Source: Calditrichia bacterium
GTDB taxonomy: Bacteria > Calditrichota > Calditrichia > RBG-13-44-9 > J075
Direction: 5' to 3'
Length of the DNA stretch: 64,000 nucleotides
Assembly (NCBI GenBank): GCA_028284445.1
Contig: JANQRS010000018.1
Span: forward strand, 210,348-274,347
The position numbers were made by a program, and so were the translations under genes. The notes beneath the pieces are model-generated. The model was given only the letters and a program-made list of their open reading frames with translations. It was not told where the DNA came from and did not search any database. Of this stretch, positions 8,027 to 17,094 are shown one piece after another (the first letter of the stretch is position 1; every line of letters starts with the position of its first letter).

Positions 8027-9349
8027 TTAGCCTGTCTTGGCTTCCCCCGGCACCGGTATGGAAGTATTCATATTCACAGCAGCCAGTTCATAGCTATCCG
8101 GACCGATACGAAGTTCGGAGTTCAAGGCCTCTTCCCAGGTGACTTCTTTACCGCTATAGGCACTCATACGACCCATAATGGCACAGAGGGTCGATAGCGC
8201 TGTTTGCTCTGCTTCCACATATGGCTTATTCTCGCGTATCGAGGTCACCAGATCGATATGTTCCTGAACGTAGGGCGAGACTTTCACGTTGTTGGTAGAT
8301 TCGCCCTTCTCATCCTTCGGATATTCGTAACGCCAGGCAACGCTACCATCATTATTGTAGATGGTGTTTCGACAGTTGGAATATCCTTCAGATCCGCGCA
8401 CAAATTCAGACACATTATTTACACAGCCGTCAATTTGCCGGCACATACTGTGCACATGGATGCCGTCGCCATACTTGAAGTCGATGCTGAAAAAGTCGTA
8501 CTGGTCCCCGGTTTGCCGGCGTTGACGACTACCGAATCCCACAGCAGAGAGTGGGTAAGTGCCGGTAAACCAATTGATGACGTCAATATTATGAATATGC
8601 TGCTCAACAATGTGATCTCCTGAAAGCCAACACCAGTTGACCCAATCGCGGATCATGTATTCCATTTCCGACCATTCTTTCTGAGGCGTGCGGTACCAAA
8701 GCTGGCTTTGATTCCAATAGCAATTTGCCGAAACCAGATCGCCGATTGCGCCATTGGCAATTTGCTGATAGGTCGTCAGGTAATCGCGCTGGTGACGCCG
8801 CTGGGTGCCGGTGCCAACCGAGAGTCCCAACGATTCTGCACGTTTTGAGGCAGCAATCACTCGCCGAACACCGACCGGATCTACCGCCAGCGGTTTTTCC
8901 ATGAAAATGTGCTTGCGGGCATTGACCGCTGCTTCAAAATGCTCCGGACGAAAGTGCGGTGGCGTGGCAAGAATGATGATATCAACCCCGGAATCGATTA
9001 CTTTCTCGAAAGCGTCGAAGCCAACAAACTGACGCTCAGCAGCAACGGTATTTCCTTTCTTCTCCTGCAGTTGCTTATGGCAGTCATCCAGGCGATCTTT
9101 GAAGACGTCTCCAAGAGCTGTGACTTTCAGGTTTGATCCGGCACTGAGAAAATCGAGGGCCGCGCCGGTACCGCGACCACCACAGCCGATTAACCCGGCT
9201 GTTAATTCTTTGCCATCCGGGGCTTGATCGAGGAAAACCAACGGCGCCATCCCGGCTGATGCTTCTTTCTTGCTGCATCCCCACAACATGGCGCCTGCCG
9301 CAGCAAGCCCACCAATTTCCACAAATTCGCGACGGCTTAATTTTTTCAT
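8027..9349 (-). CDS. Gfo/Idh/MocA family oxidoreductase, Tat-exported lipoprotein
   Basis: A 440-residue dehydrogenase. The start at 9349 is preceded by GGGGG at 5-8 nt. The N-terminus has a twin-arginine motif (S-R-R-E-F-V) followed by LAAAGAMLWGC, so it is both Tat-like and a candidate lipoprotein. The Rossmann fold shows GLIGCGGRG, the catalytic lysine motif is E-K-P (HIFMEKPLAV), and the C-terminal domain has EQHIHNIDVINW. Family members oxidise or reduce sugars and sugar derivatives with tightly bound NAD(P). Tat-exported versions act in the periplasm, notably on the C3 hydroxyl of glycosides. Three further exported homologues lie at 23.5-32.2 kb. The next gene upstream on this strand is the tetrahaem fusion at 9513, a possible electron partner by proximity. 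Confidence 0.9.
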   Translation of the reverse strand: MKKLSRREFVEIGGLAAAGAMLWGCSKKEASAGMAPLVFLDQAPDGKELTAGLIGCGGRGTGAALDFLSAGSNLKVTALGDVFKDRLDDCHKQLQEKKGNTVAAERQFVGFDAFEKVIDSGVDIIILATPPHFRPEHFEAAVNARKHIFMEKPLAVDPVGVRRVIAASKRAESLGLSVGTGTQRRHQRDYLTTYQQIANGAIGDLVSANCYWNQSQLWYRTPQKEWSEMEYMIRDWVNWCWLSGDHIVEQHIHNIDVINWFTGTYPLSAVGFGSRQRRQTGDQYDFFSIDFKYGDGIHVHSMCRQIDGCVNNVSEFVRGSEGYSNCRNTIYNNDGSVAWRYEYPKDEKGESTNNVKVSPYVQEHIDLVTSIRENKPYVEAEQTALSTLCAIMGRMSAYSGKEVTWEEALNSELRIGPDSYELAAVNMNTSIPVPGEAKTG

Positions 9350-9364
9350 TCATACCCCCTTTGG

Positions 9365-9400
9365 CATTGAAGCATTGAACATTGAAACATTGAAACATTG
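9365..9400. repeat. Short CATTGAA-type tandem repeat
   Basis: About four copies of CATTGAA(A/G) with 7-8 nt periodicity, ending in CATTG. It lies just upstream of the start codon at 9349. A related ATTGAAGCATTG word recurs at about 53757. Confidence 0.7.
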
Positions 9401-9458
9401 GTCTATTTAGTTTTATGATTTTAGCTAGCATTTCGGGTCGTGGAGCAAATTCCGTAAA

Positions 9459-9504
9459 CACATCCCCCTGTGTCCCCCTTCGAAGGGGGACACAGGGGGA
9501 TGTG
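9459..9504. repeat. Palindrome family A, copy 1
   Basis: A perfect 46-bp palindrome centred on CCTTC/GAAGG with CACATCCCCC outer arms. It begins 9 nt beyond the stop of the minus-strand gene ending at 9513. It may act as a terminator or mRNA 3'-end stabiliser. Confidence 0.9.
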
Positions 9505-9512
9505 TCGTCTTC

Positions 9513-10982
9513 TCACTCCTCACACACCACCCGAAATCCGACGTCGATGCAATCGGAATACCACCAGAGACTCTTGGGAATTTGTGGATCGGTTCGCTGC
9601 CAGGCATCCTTGTCGGTTTTGTCGCGACGGGCAATGCGCAGCTCTGCTGGATCACTTCGATAAGAGCCACCACGAATAACACGGGTTTCACCTGAAGCCG
9701 GGCCATCTGGATTTGAGGCATGCGAGAGGCTATAGGCATCTGCATTGTAAAAATCCAGGCAAAATTCCCGTACGTTACCAAGCATGTTTACCAAACCAAA
9801 CGGGTTGGCAACAACAGCGCCGGGAGAGCGGGTCCGGCCGTTGCTATTTAAGCTTGATATTACATATCGATTAATGATGGCGGTATCCGCCGAAAAGAAG
9901 CTGGAGAACCAGCCGTCTTGCTGATAGCTGTCGGCCTCACCTTCAAAGAAATAATCCCCGCTGGTATTGGCCCGGCTGGCATATTCCCATTCTGCTTCGG
10001 TCGGCAGGCGATATTTCTTGCCGGTTTTTCGCGACAACCACTGGCAATATTTCTGTGCCGCATAGAAAGTCATGGTAATCGCCGGAAGGTTACCGCGGCC
10101 CCAGCCCTGATCAGGATTACCATATGGCGGAGTCGGACCGGTAACAGCCACAACCTTTCCATCGGGGATGCGATCTGTGCTTCGTCCCTCGATGCCCTTT
10201 TGCTGAAAAAACAGTTCGTATTCCCGCCAACTCACCTCCGCCTTGCCCATCCAGAATGGCGCGACATCAACCTGACGCTGCGGGCCTTCATCCTCATTTC
10301 GATATGCTTCGTCGGCAGGGCTCCCCATCAAGAAAGAACCACCGGGAATAGCCACCATTTCGAAGTCGACATCAGTGCCGGGAATTGTCTCCCGGTAATC
10401 TTCAAAGACGGTCACGACAGCCGCCTCCGTATACAGCGTTCGTTCAGTGGGCATTGACAACACTGCGCTGGCAGCATTCTCGCGCTCACTGCGAAAATGC
10501 CCCACATCGATGTGACAATTGATGCAGTGAATTTCGTCGGCTTTACGCTCATAGTGGAGGTGCGCATCTGCTCCTTCAGTTGAGATACCGCGCGGAAAGA
10601 GGGTCTGATGGCAGTGGAGGCAGCTACTCTTAAAAACATGCTTAACGGCTTCGCTTCGCTGCGCCTTTGCCTCCCAGTTTATAGCATCGGTATCTTTGAA
10701 TAGAAATCCCCAGGCGTCGCGAGCGCCGCTACTGGCCTTCGCCACAAGGAAACCGCTGGTATCAGGCGGCGGAAGGTGGCAATCGACACAATTAGCAACA
10801 AAGCCGCTTTGCGTATCAAAATGCGGGCCCTGCTTCCAGGATGTTGTGGCATGCGGATGCACATGACAGGATGCGCAGAAGGCATTACTGGATGTGTAGT
10901 CCATAAACAAGTGTCCGGTCCAGGCAACCGCAAGACCAGCGACAAAAACAGACAGTATCAAGAGCTTGCGCGAGCGCCGCAC
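9513..10982 (-). CDS. Tetrahaem NapC/NrfH-like cytochrome fused to an FGE-like (SUMF1) domain
   Basis: A 489-residue fusion starting at GTG 10982 (AGGA about 10 nt upstream). Residues 7-25 form one membrane anchor. Four CXXCH haem motifs follow at residues 36-40, 65-69, 121-125 and 153-157, spaced as in small membrane-anchored quinol-dehydrogenase cytochromes. From about residue 205 to the end is a formylglycine-generating-enzyme-like domain: MVAIPGGSFLMGSP, EVSWREYELF, YRLPTEAEWEYASR, NMLGNVREFCLDF, VIRGGSYRS and GFRVVC. FGE-fold proteins modify sulfatases or form C-S bonds; many are non-enzymatic binding modules. The protein would face the periplasm. It sits between an exported oxidoreductase and a quinoprotein dehydrogenase, so an electron-transfer role is plausible. 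Which residues of the FGE fold remain active cannot be judged by eye. Confidence 0.9.
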   Translation of the reverse strand: MRRSRKLLILSVFVAGLAVAWTGHLFMDYTSSNAFCASCHVHPHATTSWKQGPHFDTQSGFVANCVDCHLPPPDTSGFLVAKASSGARDAWGFLFKDTDAINWEAKAQRSEAVKHVFKSSCLHCHQTLFPRGISTEGADAHLHYERKADEIHCINCHIDVGHFRSERENAASAVLSMPTERTLYTEAAVVTVFEDYRETIPGTDVDFEMVAIPGGSFLMGSPADEAYRNEDEGPQRQVDVAPFWMGKAEVSWREYELFFQQKGIEGRSTDRIPDGKVVAVTGPTPPYGNPDQGWGRGNLPAITMTFYAAQKYCQWLSRKTGKKYRLPTEAEWEYASRANTSGDYFFEGEADSYQQDGWFSSFFSADTAIINRYVISSLNSNGRTRSPGAVVANPFGLVNMLGNVREFCLDFYNADAYSLSHASNPDGPASGETRVIRGGSYRSDPAELRIARRDKTDKDAWQRTDPQIPKSLWWYSDCIDVGFRVVCEE

Positions 10983-11030
10983 GTTCTTATTATTCCTGGA
11001 GATAGTCGTTTCCTTTCATAACGAGCTTTT

Positions 11031-11076
11031 AACCCGCTCCTGAATCCCCTCTAAGGAGGGAATTCAGGGATGGGTT
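11031..11076. repeat. Imperfect GC-rich palindrome (family C)
   Basis: Arms beginning AACCCGCTCC and ending GGATGGGTT fold around CTCTAAGGAG. It lies 35 nt beyond the stop of the minus-strand gene ending at 11111. It resembles the split palindrome around 3272-3468. Confidence 0.75.
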
Positions 11077-11110
11077 CATGCGGAGATATAAGCAAAAAAT
11101 CAATTCAAAT

Positions 11111-13324
11111 CTACCCCTCATCGGGCAGCGCAAAGGCGACATATGCATCACCGGACTTGCGCCCAAGCTTACCGCCACCGCAGGCAATGACAACATACTG
11201 CTTGCCACCAACAGCATAAACAGCAGGTGTGGCGAAACCGGCAGCCGGTAATTTGGCTTCCCAAAGCAATCGGCCATCACGCTTATCAAAAGCGCGAATC
11301 TTTTCGTCGAGCGTGCCGGCAATGAATATTAATCCACTCGCGGTTACCACCGGCCCACCGTAGCTTTCCGAACCGGTATTCGTAATGCCCCGTTCTACCA
11401 GCTCCGGATATTCGCCGAGGGTTACTTTCCAGCTGATGACTCCGGTATTCAAATTGACGGCATTGAGGGTTCCCCAAGGGGGATTAATCGCAGGATACCC
11501 ATCGGGATCAAGAAATTTTTGATAACCGTTCAGGGCGTAGGGATATTTCCAGGCACGCTTATTCTGCCGCTTGGCGCTTTCCGGCAGCGGCTCTTTTGAA
11601 TCAAGAAGATAGGCGGCTACCGCCGTAATCTGTTCATCTTCCAGATAACCAAATGACGGCATCATGCCTTTACCGTTTCGCACAATCTCTATCACTTCTT
11701 CCTTCTGCATGCGCTCCTTCAAGTTACGAATGGATGGCACCGGATGAACGGAAGCACCGCGCATATTCGGTCCATGACACCCGATGCAGGAAGCACGGTA
11801 GACATTTTCGCCGCGGGTTGCCAACAAGCCGTCATCACCTTCCCGATACGGCAGCATTTGCAAAATCCAGGGCATTTCGCTGGCATTGATGAAGAGGTTC
11901 CCGCTCTCAGGATCGTAGGCGCCGCCCCCCCATTCACCACCACCATCGAGGCCGGGGAAAATTATGGTTCCTTGCTCACTCGGCGGTATAAAGGGCTCGC
12001 CTTCCAGGTAGACGCCCCAACGCATCTTCACATGCGCGGCGCCATCGCTCGACAAGTTGGTCAAGTCCTTTGCCTGCACTCGCTCTCGGGAAAATACCGG
12101 GGGTCGTTCCGGTATTGGCTGAGTCGGCCAGGCCTGCTCGCCTTTCAGTTTTGACGGCGGCACCGGCACCTCCTTCACTGGAAACAACGGCTCGCCGGTG
12201 TCGCGATTCAACAAGAAGATGTGCGAAGATTTGGTAATTTGCGCAACAGCATCGATACTGCGGCCTTCATGCTCAACGGTCACCAGGGTCGGCGGCGCTG
12301 GCAGGTCGCGGTCCCATAGATCATGCCGAACAGTTTGATAATGCCAAATTCGTTCGCCGGTGCGTGCGTTCAGAGCGATGACGCAGTTCGCAAAGAGGTT
12401 CTCGCCGGGGCGATCACCACCATAGAAATCATACGATGCGGAACCGGTGGGAACATAGACCACACCGCGCTCCTTATCGAGACTAAAACCGCTCCAGGCA
12501 TTGGCGCCGCCCATCTCTTTCCAGGCATCCGCAGGCCAGGTCTCGTAACCAAATTCACCCGGCTGCGGAATGGTGTGAAATATCCACTCGATCTCTCCGC
12601 TACGCACGTTAAATGCGCGAATATGGCCGGGCGCAGCGCCCATGTCTTCAGATACTCGCTGACCGAGAATTAGCAAGTCCTCAAAAACGATTCCCGGCGT
12701 ATTGGAGCTGATGAACAAATCATCAACATCGCGTCCCAGGCCTTTATGAAGGCTCACTTTGCCGTCATCGCCAAAGGAACGAATTGGCTTTCCGGTCTTT
12801 GCATCCACAGCAAACAGGAATGATTTCACTGTATAGAGGATGCGTTCTTCCTGACCATCCGTCCAATAAGCAACACCACGATTTACCCCCATTCCGTAAG
12901 AGTCATACTCATTTTCGAAGGGCTTAAAAACCCACATCTCGCTTCCCGTAGCTGCATCGAGTGCAAAGAGGTTCAATACCGGTGAAGTTGCGTATAAGAC
13001 ACCATTAATGATAATGGGATTGCATTGAATCTGACTTCGGTTTTTCGGATCGGCATCGCCGCTGTTATAGGTCCAGGCAACTTCGAGCCGGGCGACATTG
13101 TCGCGATCAATTTGGGTCAAAGCTGAATACTGGCTGGTTGATGGACCACCGAGATAGGAAGGCCAATCAGTAGTGTCTGCCGGCAGCGGGGAATCATTTC
13201 GACAGCTGAAGAAGAGGATTATGGCGGGACAAAGATAGAATGCGAGACGGTTTAATCGTAAGTTTTGCAAAGAAATCAAGGACACTCCGGCATTTTTTGG
13301 TGAACAGGCCATAACCTGTTTCAA
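11111..13324 (-). CDS. PQQ-dependent dehydrogenase (quinoprotein) with an inserted cytochrome c domain, lipoprotein
   Basis: A 737-residue protein (TTG at 13324; ATG at 13312 is equally possible). The N-terminus has a hydrophobic stretch ending in LFFSC, suggesting a lipoprotein. The body is an eight-bladed quinoprotein propeller of the glucose/alcohol dehydrogenase type: DWPSYLGGP, VARLEVAWTYN, LFALDAATGSEMW, RHDLWDRDLPAPP and a late GLIFIAGTLDEKIRAFD. A haem c motif C-I-G-C-H lies at about residues 511-515 inside the propeller, followed by GMMPSFGYL, a plausible methionine ligand region. Such enzymes oxidise alcohols or sugars in the periplasm and pass electrons through the haem. It precedes the tetrahaem-FGE gene on the same strand, with about 128 bp and a palindrome between. 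The substrate is unknown. Confidence 0.9.
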   Translation of the reverse strand: MKQVMACSPKNAGVSLISLQNLRLNRLAFYLCPAIILFFSCRNDSPLPADTTDWPSYLGGPSTSQYSALTQIDRDNVARLEVAWTYNSGDADPKNRSQIQCNPIIINGVLYATSPVLNLFALDAATGSEMWVFKPFENEYDSYGMGVNRGVAYWTDGQEERILYTVKSFLFAVDAKTGKPIRSFGDDGKVSLHKGLGRDVDDLFISSNTPGIVFEDLLILGQRVSEDMGAAPGHIRAFNVRSGEIEWIFHTIPQPGEFGYETWPADAWKEMGGANAWSGFSLDKERGVVYVPTGSASYDFYGGDRPGENLFANCVIALNARTGERIWHYQTVRHDLWDRDLPAPPTLVTVEHEGRSIDAVAQITKSSHIFLLNRDTGEPLFPVKEVPVPPSKLKGEQAWPTQPIPERPPVFSRERVQAKDLTNLSSDGAAHVKMRWGVYLEGEPFIPPSEQGTIIFPGLDGGGEWGGGAYDPESGNLFINASEMPWILQMLPYREGDDGLLATRGENVYRASCIGCHGPNMRGASVHPVPSIRNLKERMQKEEVIEIVRNGKGMMPSFGYLEDEQITAVAAYLLDSKEPLPESAKRQNKRAWKYPYALNGYQKFLDPDGYPAINPPWGTLNAVNLNTGVISWKVTLGEYPELVERGITNTGSESYGGPVVTASGLIFIAGTLDEKIRAFDKRDGRLLWEAKLPAAGFATPAVYAVGGKQYVVIACGGGKLGRKSGDAYVAFALPDEG

Positions 13325-13644
13325 TTAGCGGCCTTATGTGGATTTCAGCTACCCCGCATGCGAATAAAAGAATATCAAAATGCAGGCAAATAACCAAATG
13401 GACATCGCTGTGAAAAGGCCTGATCGGAAGGCAAAGCCATCCGTGTTAATGAGAAGCAATGTGGCATTGCAAACGCGTAAATCCCAAATTCCAACGAGAA
13501 AAATTCCAAAGATACGTCGGAGAAGCGTAAAACCCGTTGAATTGTCATATTCGAATGTAGTTATCGGGCATCCCTTTTCAGTTTCGTTTTCATGGATTCC
13601 CACTAAAAACATGCGGGAATGACAATGCCAGGGCCATTATTGAA
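13325..13644. other. Intergenic spacer with dispersed repeats
   Basis: I find no convincing gene here; short frames on both strands lack ribosome sites and family features. The spacer holds an AATTCC-rich element (13486-13512), related to one at 21081-21115, and an imperfect hairpin around GGATTCCC/GCGGGAATGAC (13590-13624). Promoters for both flanking divergent genes should lie here but are not recognisable. Confidence 0.6.
13486..13512. repeat. AATTCC-type dispersed repeat, copy 1
   Basis: Contains AAATTCCAAC followed by AGAAAAATTCCAAAG. It matches the element at 21081-21115 in order and spacing, with a few changes. Confidence 0.55.
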
Positions 13645-14475
13645 ATGTCTTTGGAATTTTTCCTGCTGGAATTTGGGATTTCTATAACTGCCTTTTTGCT
13701 TGTAATTGGCTTTATGGGTCGTTATGTGTATGTTTTCACGATGGCGAACCAAAAAGATAATCTGATTTTGTCAATCGTGATTCCGGTACTCAATGAACGC
13801 GACAAAATCCGGGATGATATAAAAGCTGCAACAGATTTTCTGCAGATGCATAATATCCGCGGGGAAATTATTATTGTAGACGACGGCAGCACCGATGATA
13901 CGGTATTACAGGCACGATCCATGCTTCCCTACAAAGACGCGGCGGTCCTCATTCTTGAAATGGGTGAGAATCGCGGTAAGGGCTTCGCGATTCGCCAGGG
14001 CGTGGCAGCCAGCGCCGGTAAGATGATTCTTTTCGCCGACAGCGGACACTGCGTGCCTTTTGCCGCTGCGCTTCCCGGTATGGATATGATCAGCCGTGGC
14101 GAACGCCAGATAGTCATCGCGTCCCGGAAACTAGCGCAAAGCGTCATTGTCATTCCGCAGTCGCTTCAGCGCCGCATTTCTTCCTGGCTGTTTCGCATCT
14201 TTACAGTCGTGTTTATGCGAGTGCCAACCGAGATCAAGGACACGCAATGTGGCTTTAAACTATTTGAGGGAGATATCGCCCGGGACTTGTTTGCAAAATG
14301 CCGGTCTGATGGATTCATGCTCGATATTGAATTGATCTTGCGGGCTCGGAAACGAGGTTTAAGAATTGAGGAAGTTCCTGTGCAATGGACCTGCGATCGT
14401 GATTCGCGGCTCTCAGTTCACCGCATCTTGCCGAATGTTCTGAGGGAATTATGGGCGATCAAAAAAGCGGTTTAG
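13645..14475 (+). CDS. Family 2 glycosyltransferase, dolichyl-phosphate sugar synthase-like, membrane-anchored
   Basis: A 276-residue GT-A enzyme. The N-terminal 30 residues form one membrane helix. The catalytic domain begins with LSIVIPVLNERDK and shows IIIVDDGSTDDT (the nucleotide-sugar DDG/DGS region) and GENRGKGFAIRQG. The usual D-x-D-like FADSGH is followed by DTQCGFKLF and the C-terminal VPVQW of dolichol/undecaprenyl-phosphate glucosyl- or mannosyltransferases. It probably transfers a sugar to a polyprenyl phosphate on the cytoplasmic face. An Agl23-like membrane glycosyltransferase gene lies 2.6 kb downstream on the other strand, which could use such a donor. No clear ribosome site precedes the ATG, so the start is uncertain (an ATG at 13717 is an alternative). 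Confidence 0.85.
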   Translation: MSLEFFLLEFGISITAFLLVIGFMGRYVYVFTMANQKDNLILSIVIPVLNERDKIRDDIKAATDFLQMHNIRGEIIIVDDGSTDDTVLQARSMLPYKDAAVLILEMGENRGKGFAIRQGVAASAGKMILFADSGHCVPFAAALPGMDMISRGERQIVIASRKLAQSVIVIPQSLQRRISSWLFRIFTVVFMRVPTEIKDTQCGFKLFEGDIARDLFAKCRSDGFMLDIELILRARKRGLRIEEVPVQWTCDRDSRLSVHRILPNVLRELWAIKKAV

Positions 14476-14503
14476 GATGGCATCCCTCGTTTACTCAGAT
14501 ATG

Positions 14504-15424
14504 TTACGATAGTTGGAGCACGCCTTCAGCTCCCTTCGGCAGCAATAATGCCTCCAGGCCGGGAAACTGCCGACAAATCGCTTCCGCTTCTGCCATAGTA
14601 CACATCATCAGTGTCGTTGACAAGGCGTCGCCAACAGCTGCAGATGCAGCAATCACCCAGGCGGCATCATGATGTTGTGCCGGCTGGCCATTGCGTGGAT
14701 CAACAATATGGTGCCCCTTTTGCAGTCCGGAGCCACTCAGGGTCTCATCCCTCAGTAGCAGTTCCTGCAGGACAACGCCATCTTTGTTAGGATGACTTAG
14801 AGATACCGGCCAGCCACCATACTTTCCTAAAGCGCCGCGCGCCAGCACCGAGCTGCTTCCGCCGTGAATAAGAAAATTCTCAATTTCCCATTCGTCGGCA
14901 AGAAGCTCGCACATTTGATCGACCGCGTAACCTTTGCCGAACCCTCCGAGATCGACCGTCACGCCTTGATCGGTGACAGCCACCGTAAAATCTGTGGCAT
15001 TTAGCAACAGCGCCGCCATTCCGGTTTTTGCCGCCAACTCAGCCAGTTCGTCATCCTGCAATCGCACACCTTTTTTGTCCGCTTCGCGCCAGGCGGTAAT
15101 CAGCGCACCGGCAGTGATATCAAACACGCCATTGCTCTTTTCATATATTTCCTGACAACACTCGAGGCAGGCGAAGGCATCCGGGCCAATGCGAAGCACT
15201 TGCCCCGGCGCGGCCACATTGATGCGCGATATATCACTATTGGGCCGATAGCGACTGAGATCATCTTCCAGTTGATCAAGCATTTGCCAGGCTGCCCAGG
15301 CTGCCTGAGCAGCGTACTCAGCTTCTTCATCGTAAATCACAAGCTCATAGGTGGTCGCCATCGCTGAATGAGAGAAGCGCTGGACCTTTGGTGATTGCAG
15401 GAGTTCTTGAAGATTCTCGGACAA
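14504..15424 (-). CDS. apbE: FAD:protein FMN transferase (ApbE family)
   Basis: About 306 residues. I favour the TTG at 15424, which has GAGGGA 7 nt upstream; the frame is open to a TTG at 15442. The ApbE signature is visible: MATTYELVIY near the N-terminus, SDISRIN, FDITAGALITAW, VDLGGFGKGYAVDQM, FLIHGGSSSVLARG, HIVDPRNGQPA and the metal-binding tail SAAVGDALSTTLM. The family uses FAD and Mg to attach FMN to a threonine of exported redox proteins (for example Nqr/Rnf subunits or periplasmic flavoproteins). There is no signal peptide or lipobox, so it is either cytoplasmic or its export signal is not visible. It ends 28 bp from the convergent glycosyltransferase. Its presence among exported redox enzymes suggests a covalent flavoprotein client outside the window. 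Confidence 0.92.
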   Translation of the reverse strand: MSENLQELLQSPKVQRFSHSAMATTYELVIYDEEAEYAAQAAWAAWQMLDQLEDDLSRYRPNSDISRINVAAPGQVLRIGPDAFACLECCQEIYEKSNGVFDITAGALITAWREADKKGVRLQDDELAELAAKTGMAALLLNATDFTVAVTDQGVTVDLGGFGKGYAVDQMCELLADEWEIENFLIHGGSSSVLARGALGKYGGWPVSLSHPNKDGVVLQELLLRDETLSGSGLQKGHHIVDPRNGQPAQHHDAAWVIAASAAVGDALSTTLMMCTMAEAEAICRQFPGLEALLLPKGAEGVLQLS

Positions 15425-15454
15425 AGCAACTTCCCTCGTCAAATTTGTCTACAC

Positions 15455-15500
15455 CACATCCCCCTTTGTCCCCCTTCGAAGGGGGACAAAGGGGGATGTG
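15455..15500. repeat. Palindrome family A, copy 2
   Basis: A perfect 46-bp palindrome (CACATCCCCC outer arms, CCTTCGAAGG centre). It lies 19 nt beyond the stop of the minus-strand gene ending at 15520, and just upstream of apbE. Confidence 0.9.
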
Positions 15501-15519
15501 ATCCGATACAACCAATTTC

Positions 15520-17094
15520 CTACCGACTCTTCCAATTCTGCCACATTTCACTTCGCACGTACAGTTGCATGGGAATACCCGGACGTAATTGAGGTGGCTC
15601 CTGGAAAATTGGAATATACAAGTGACGCTGTCCCGGCGGTGGTGTTTCATACAGCTTTCGGGCCAATTCTTCTTCCAGGGATGTCTCCGCCAGGATCAGC
15701 GGCGCCGCTGTGCTGCCAAAGTTCACTTCATGCCACCAGCCAACCTGTTTCATGTCGCGCAAATACCAGGGGAAGGGCCAATAATCTGATTTTGAAAAAA
15801 TCACCTCGGTATGCAGCATTCGACCTTCCTCCTGGGCGTCGGCAATTGCCAGAATGCTATCCGCCACAGCAGTAATTTCAGTTAAGGGATGCGCATAGAT
15901 ATGAGGCGAGGACTGCTCCGAATGCTGAACATGGTTCACCTGGTATGCCTGCCAGAGCAGGTGAGAACTTCCGGCGAGCAGGAAAAGGGCTACCAGCCAC
16001 TTAAAATTGCCGGTGTTAAATTGATCCAGTAATCGGCTGGCGCCATAGCCGGCGAGAAGCAGGAATCCCTGGTAGAATGCCAGCATATTCCAGGGCGTCT
16101 TATAAGGCAATAAAGAAAACACAACCATAATCCCAACTGTATACAACGTTAGGAACCACAGCAAGCGCGCGTCTCCCTTGCTATTGTGCCTCTGGCTCAC
16201 CGCAAAATATCCGCCAATACCAGCAAGAACCAGCAGGAAAACTTCAGTCCACACAAATCCATTAGTGAAATTGCTCCACAGCAGGATTTTGAGATAATAG
16301 TACCAGGGATGGAAATGATCCGCATGATTACCGGCACGATCAAGATAGGTTTGATAGGTGGTTACAGCATCCCAGGCACCGCGTGGATTAGCAAAAAAGG
16401 AAGAAAAGAACAGGGCGGCAACAGCAATAGCCAATACGGAGAGCATCCCCAACTGCCATTTGTTCTGTTGCTGAAGATTCGTAAAACAATCCTGCTTTCG
16501 CTGCCACCACCAGCTGCCGGCGCCAAGGACAGCAACCATAATGCCTGCCGGTATCACCCAGGTTTCCTTGGTGGCCATCATCAATCCGGTAAAAATGGCT
16601 GCGACAATTCCCCATCCGATTTTACGGGTAAAGAAATAACGATAGGCAAAAACGATAGCTCCGGTTAAAAATGTTACGAAGAGCATTTCCTGGATATAAT
16701 AGCGACTGTAGAAAATCATTGTCGGAGAAATAGCCGTGAACATCCCGGCGAAAAATGTACCGCGCCATGTGAGGCTATCGCCGAAGAAGCCAATCAGTCC
16801 AACCAGCACCAGGCTGAAAAACAAAGGCACCCAGCGCAAAGTACGTTCATCGGTTTCAGCAAGGGTTGTTTCGCCACTAAGCCAGGCTGGAATTAAAGTA
16901 AAGTAGTTTAGCGTCGGTCCGTGATACTCGTAAGGATCGTATTGGTAGGCATTCTGTTCGAGCAAAGCTCCGAACTTGATGGCATGCACGGCTTCATCAC
17001 CGTGCATTGGCCGCTGCGCCGTATTCGGCAGACGCAGCAGCAATGCAAATAAAATCAGGCTAAGGAAAACGACAAATGATCGCTCAGGCGTCAT
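15520..17094 (-). CDS. TIGR03663/Agl23-like polytopic membrane protein (GT39-related glycosyltransferase fold)
   Basis: A 524-residue membrane protein with roughly ten hydrophobic helices. The N-terminal MHGDEAVHAIKFGALL carries the D-E pair typical of GT-C enzymes (PMT/GT39-like), followed by YEYHGPTLNYFTL. This block, with FYSRYYIQEMLFVTFL, is characteristic of the TIGR03663 family (named after archaeal flippase-associated Agl23). Such proteins are thought to transfer sugars from polyprenyl phosphates outside the membrane. The C-terminal 150 residues are a soluble periplasmic domain. The start overlaps the preceding gene's stop (ATGA), so it is translationally coupled to the discoidin-like protein. 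The biochemical role is not established for bacterial members. Confidence 0.85.
   Translation of the reverse strand: MTPERSFVVFLSLILFALLLRLPNTAQRPMHGDEAVHAIKFGALLEQNAYQYDPYEYHGPTLNYFTLIPAWLSGETTLAETDERTLRWVPLFFSLVLVGLIGFFGDSLTWRGTFFAGMFTAISPTMIFYSRYYIQEMLFVTFLTGAIVFAYRYFFTRKIGWGIVAAIFTGLMMATKETWVIPAGIMVAVLGAGSWWWQRKQDCFTNLQQQNKWQLGMLSVLAIAVAALFFSSFFANPRGAWDAVTTYQTYLDRAGNHADHFHPWYYYLKILLWSNFTNGFVWTEVFLLVLAGIGGYFAVSQRHNSKGDARLLWFLTLYTVGIMVVFSLLPYKTPWNMLAFYQGFLLLAGYGASRLLDQFNTGNFKWLVALFLLAGSSHLLWQAYQVNHVQHSEQSSPHIYAHPLTEITAVADSILAIADAQEEGRMLHTEVIFSKSDYWPFPWYLRDMKQVGWWHEVNFGSTAAPLILAETSLEEELARKLYETPPPGQRHLYIPIFQEPPQLRPGIPMQLYVRSEMWQNWKSR

Noticed and set aside
13349..13622. Two overlapping short frames (plus and minus) in the 13.3-13.6 kb spacer
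   Set aside because: No ribosome site, no family features, and the sequence is made of dispersed repeats.
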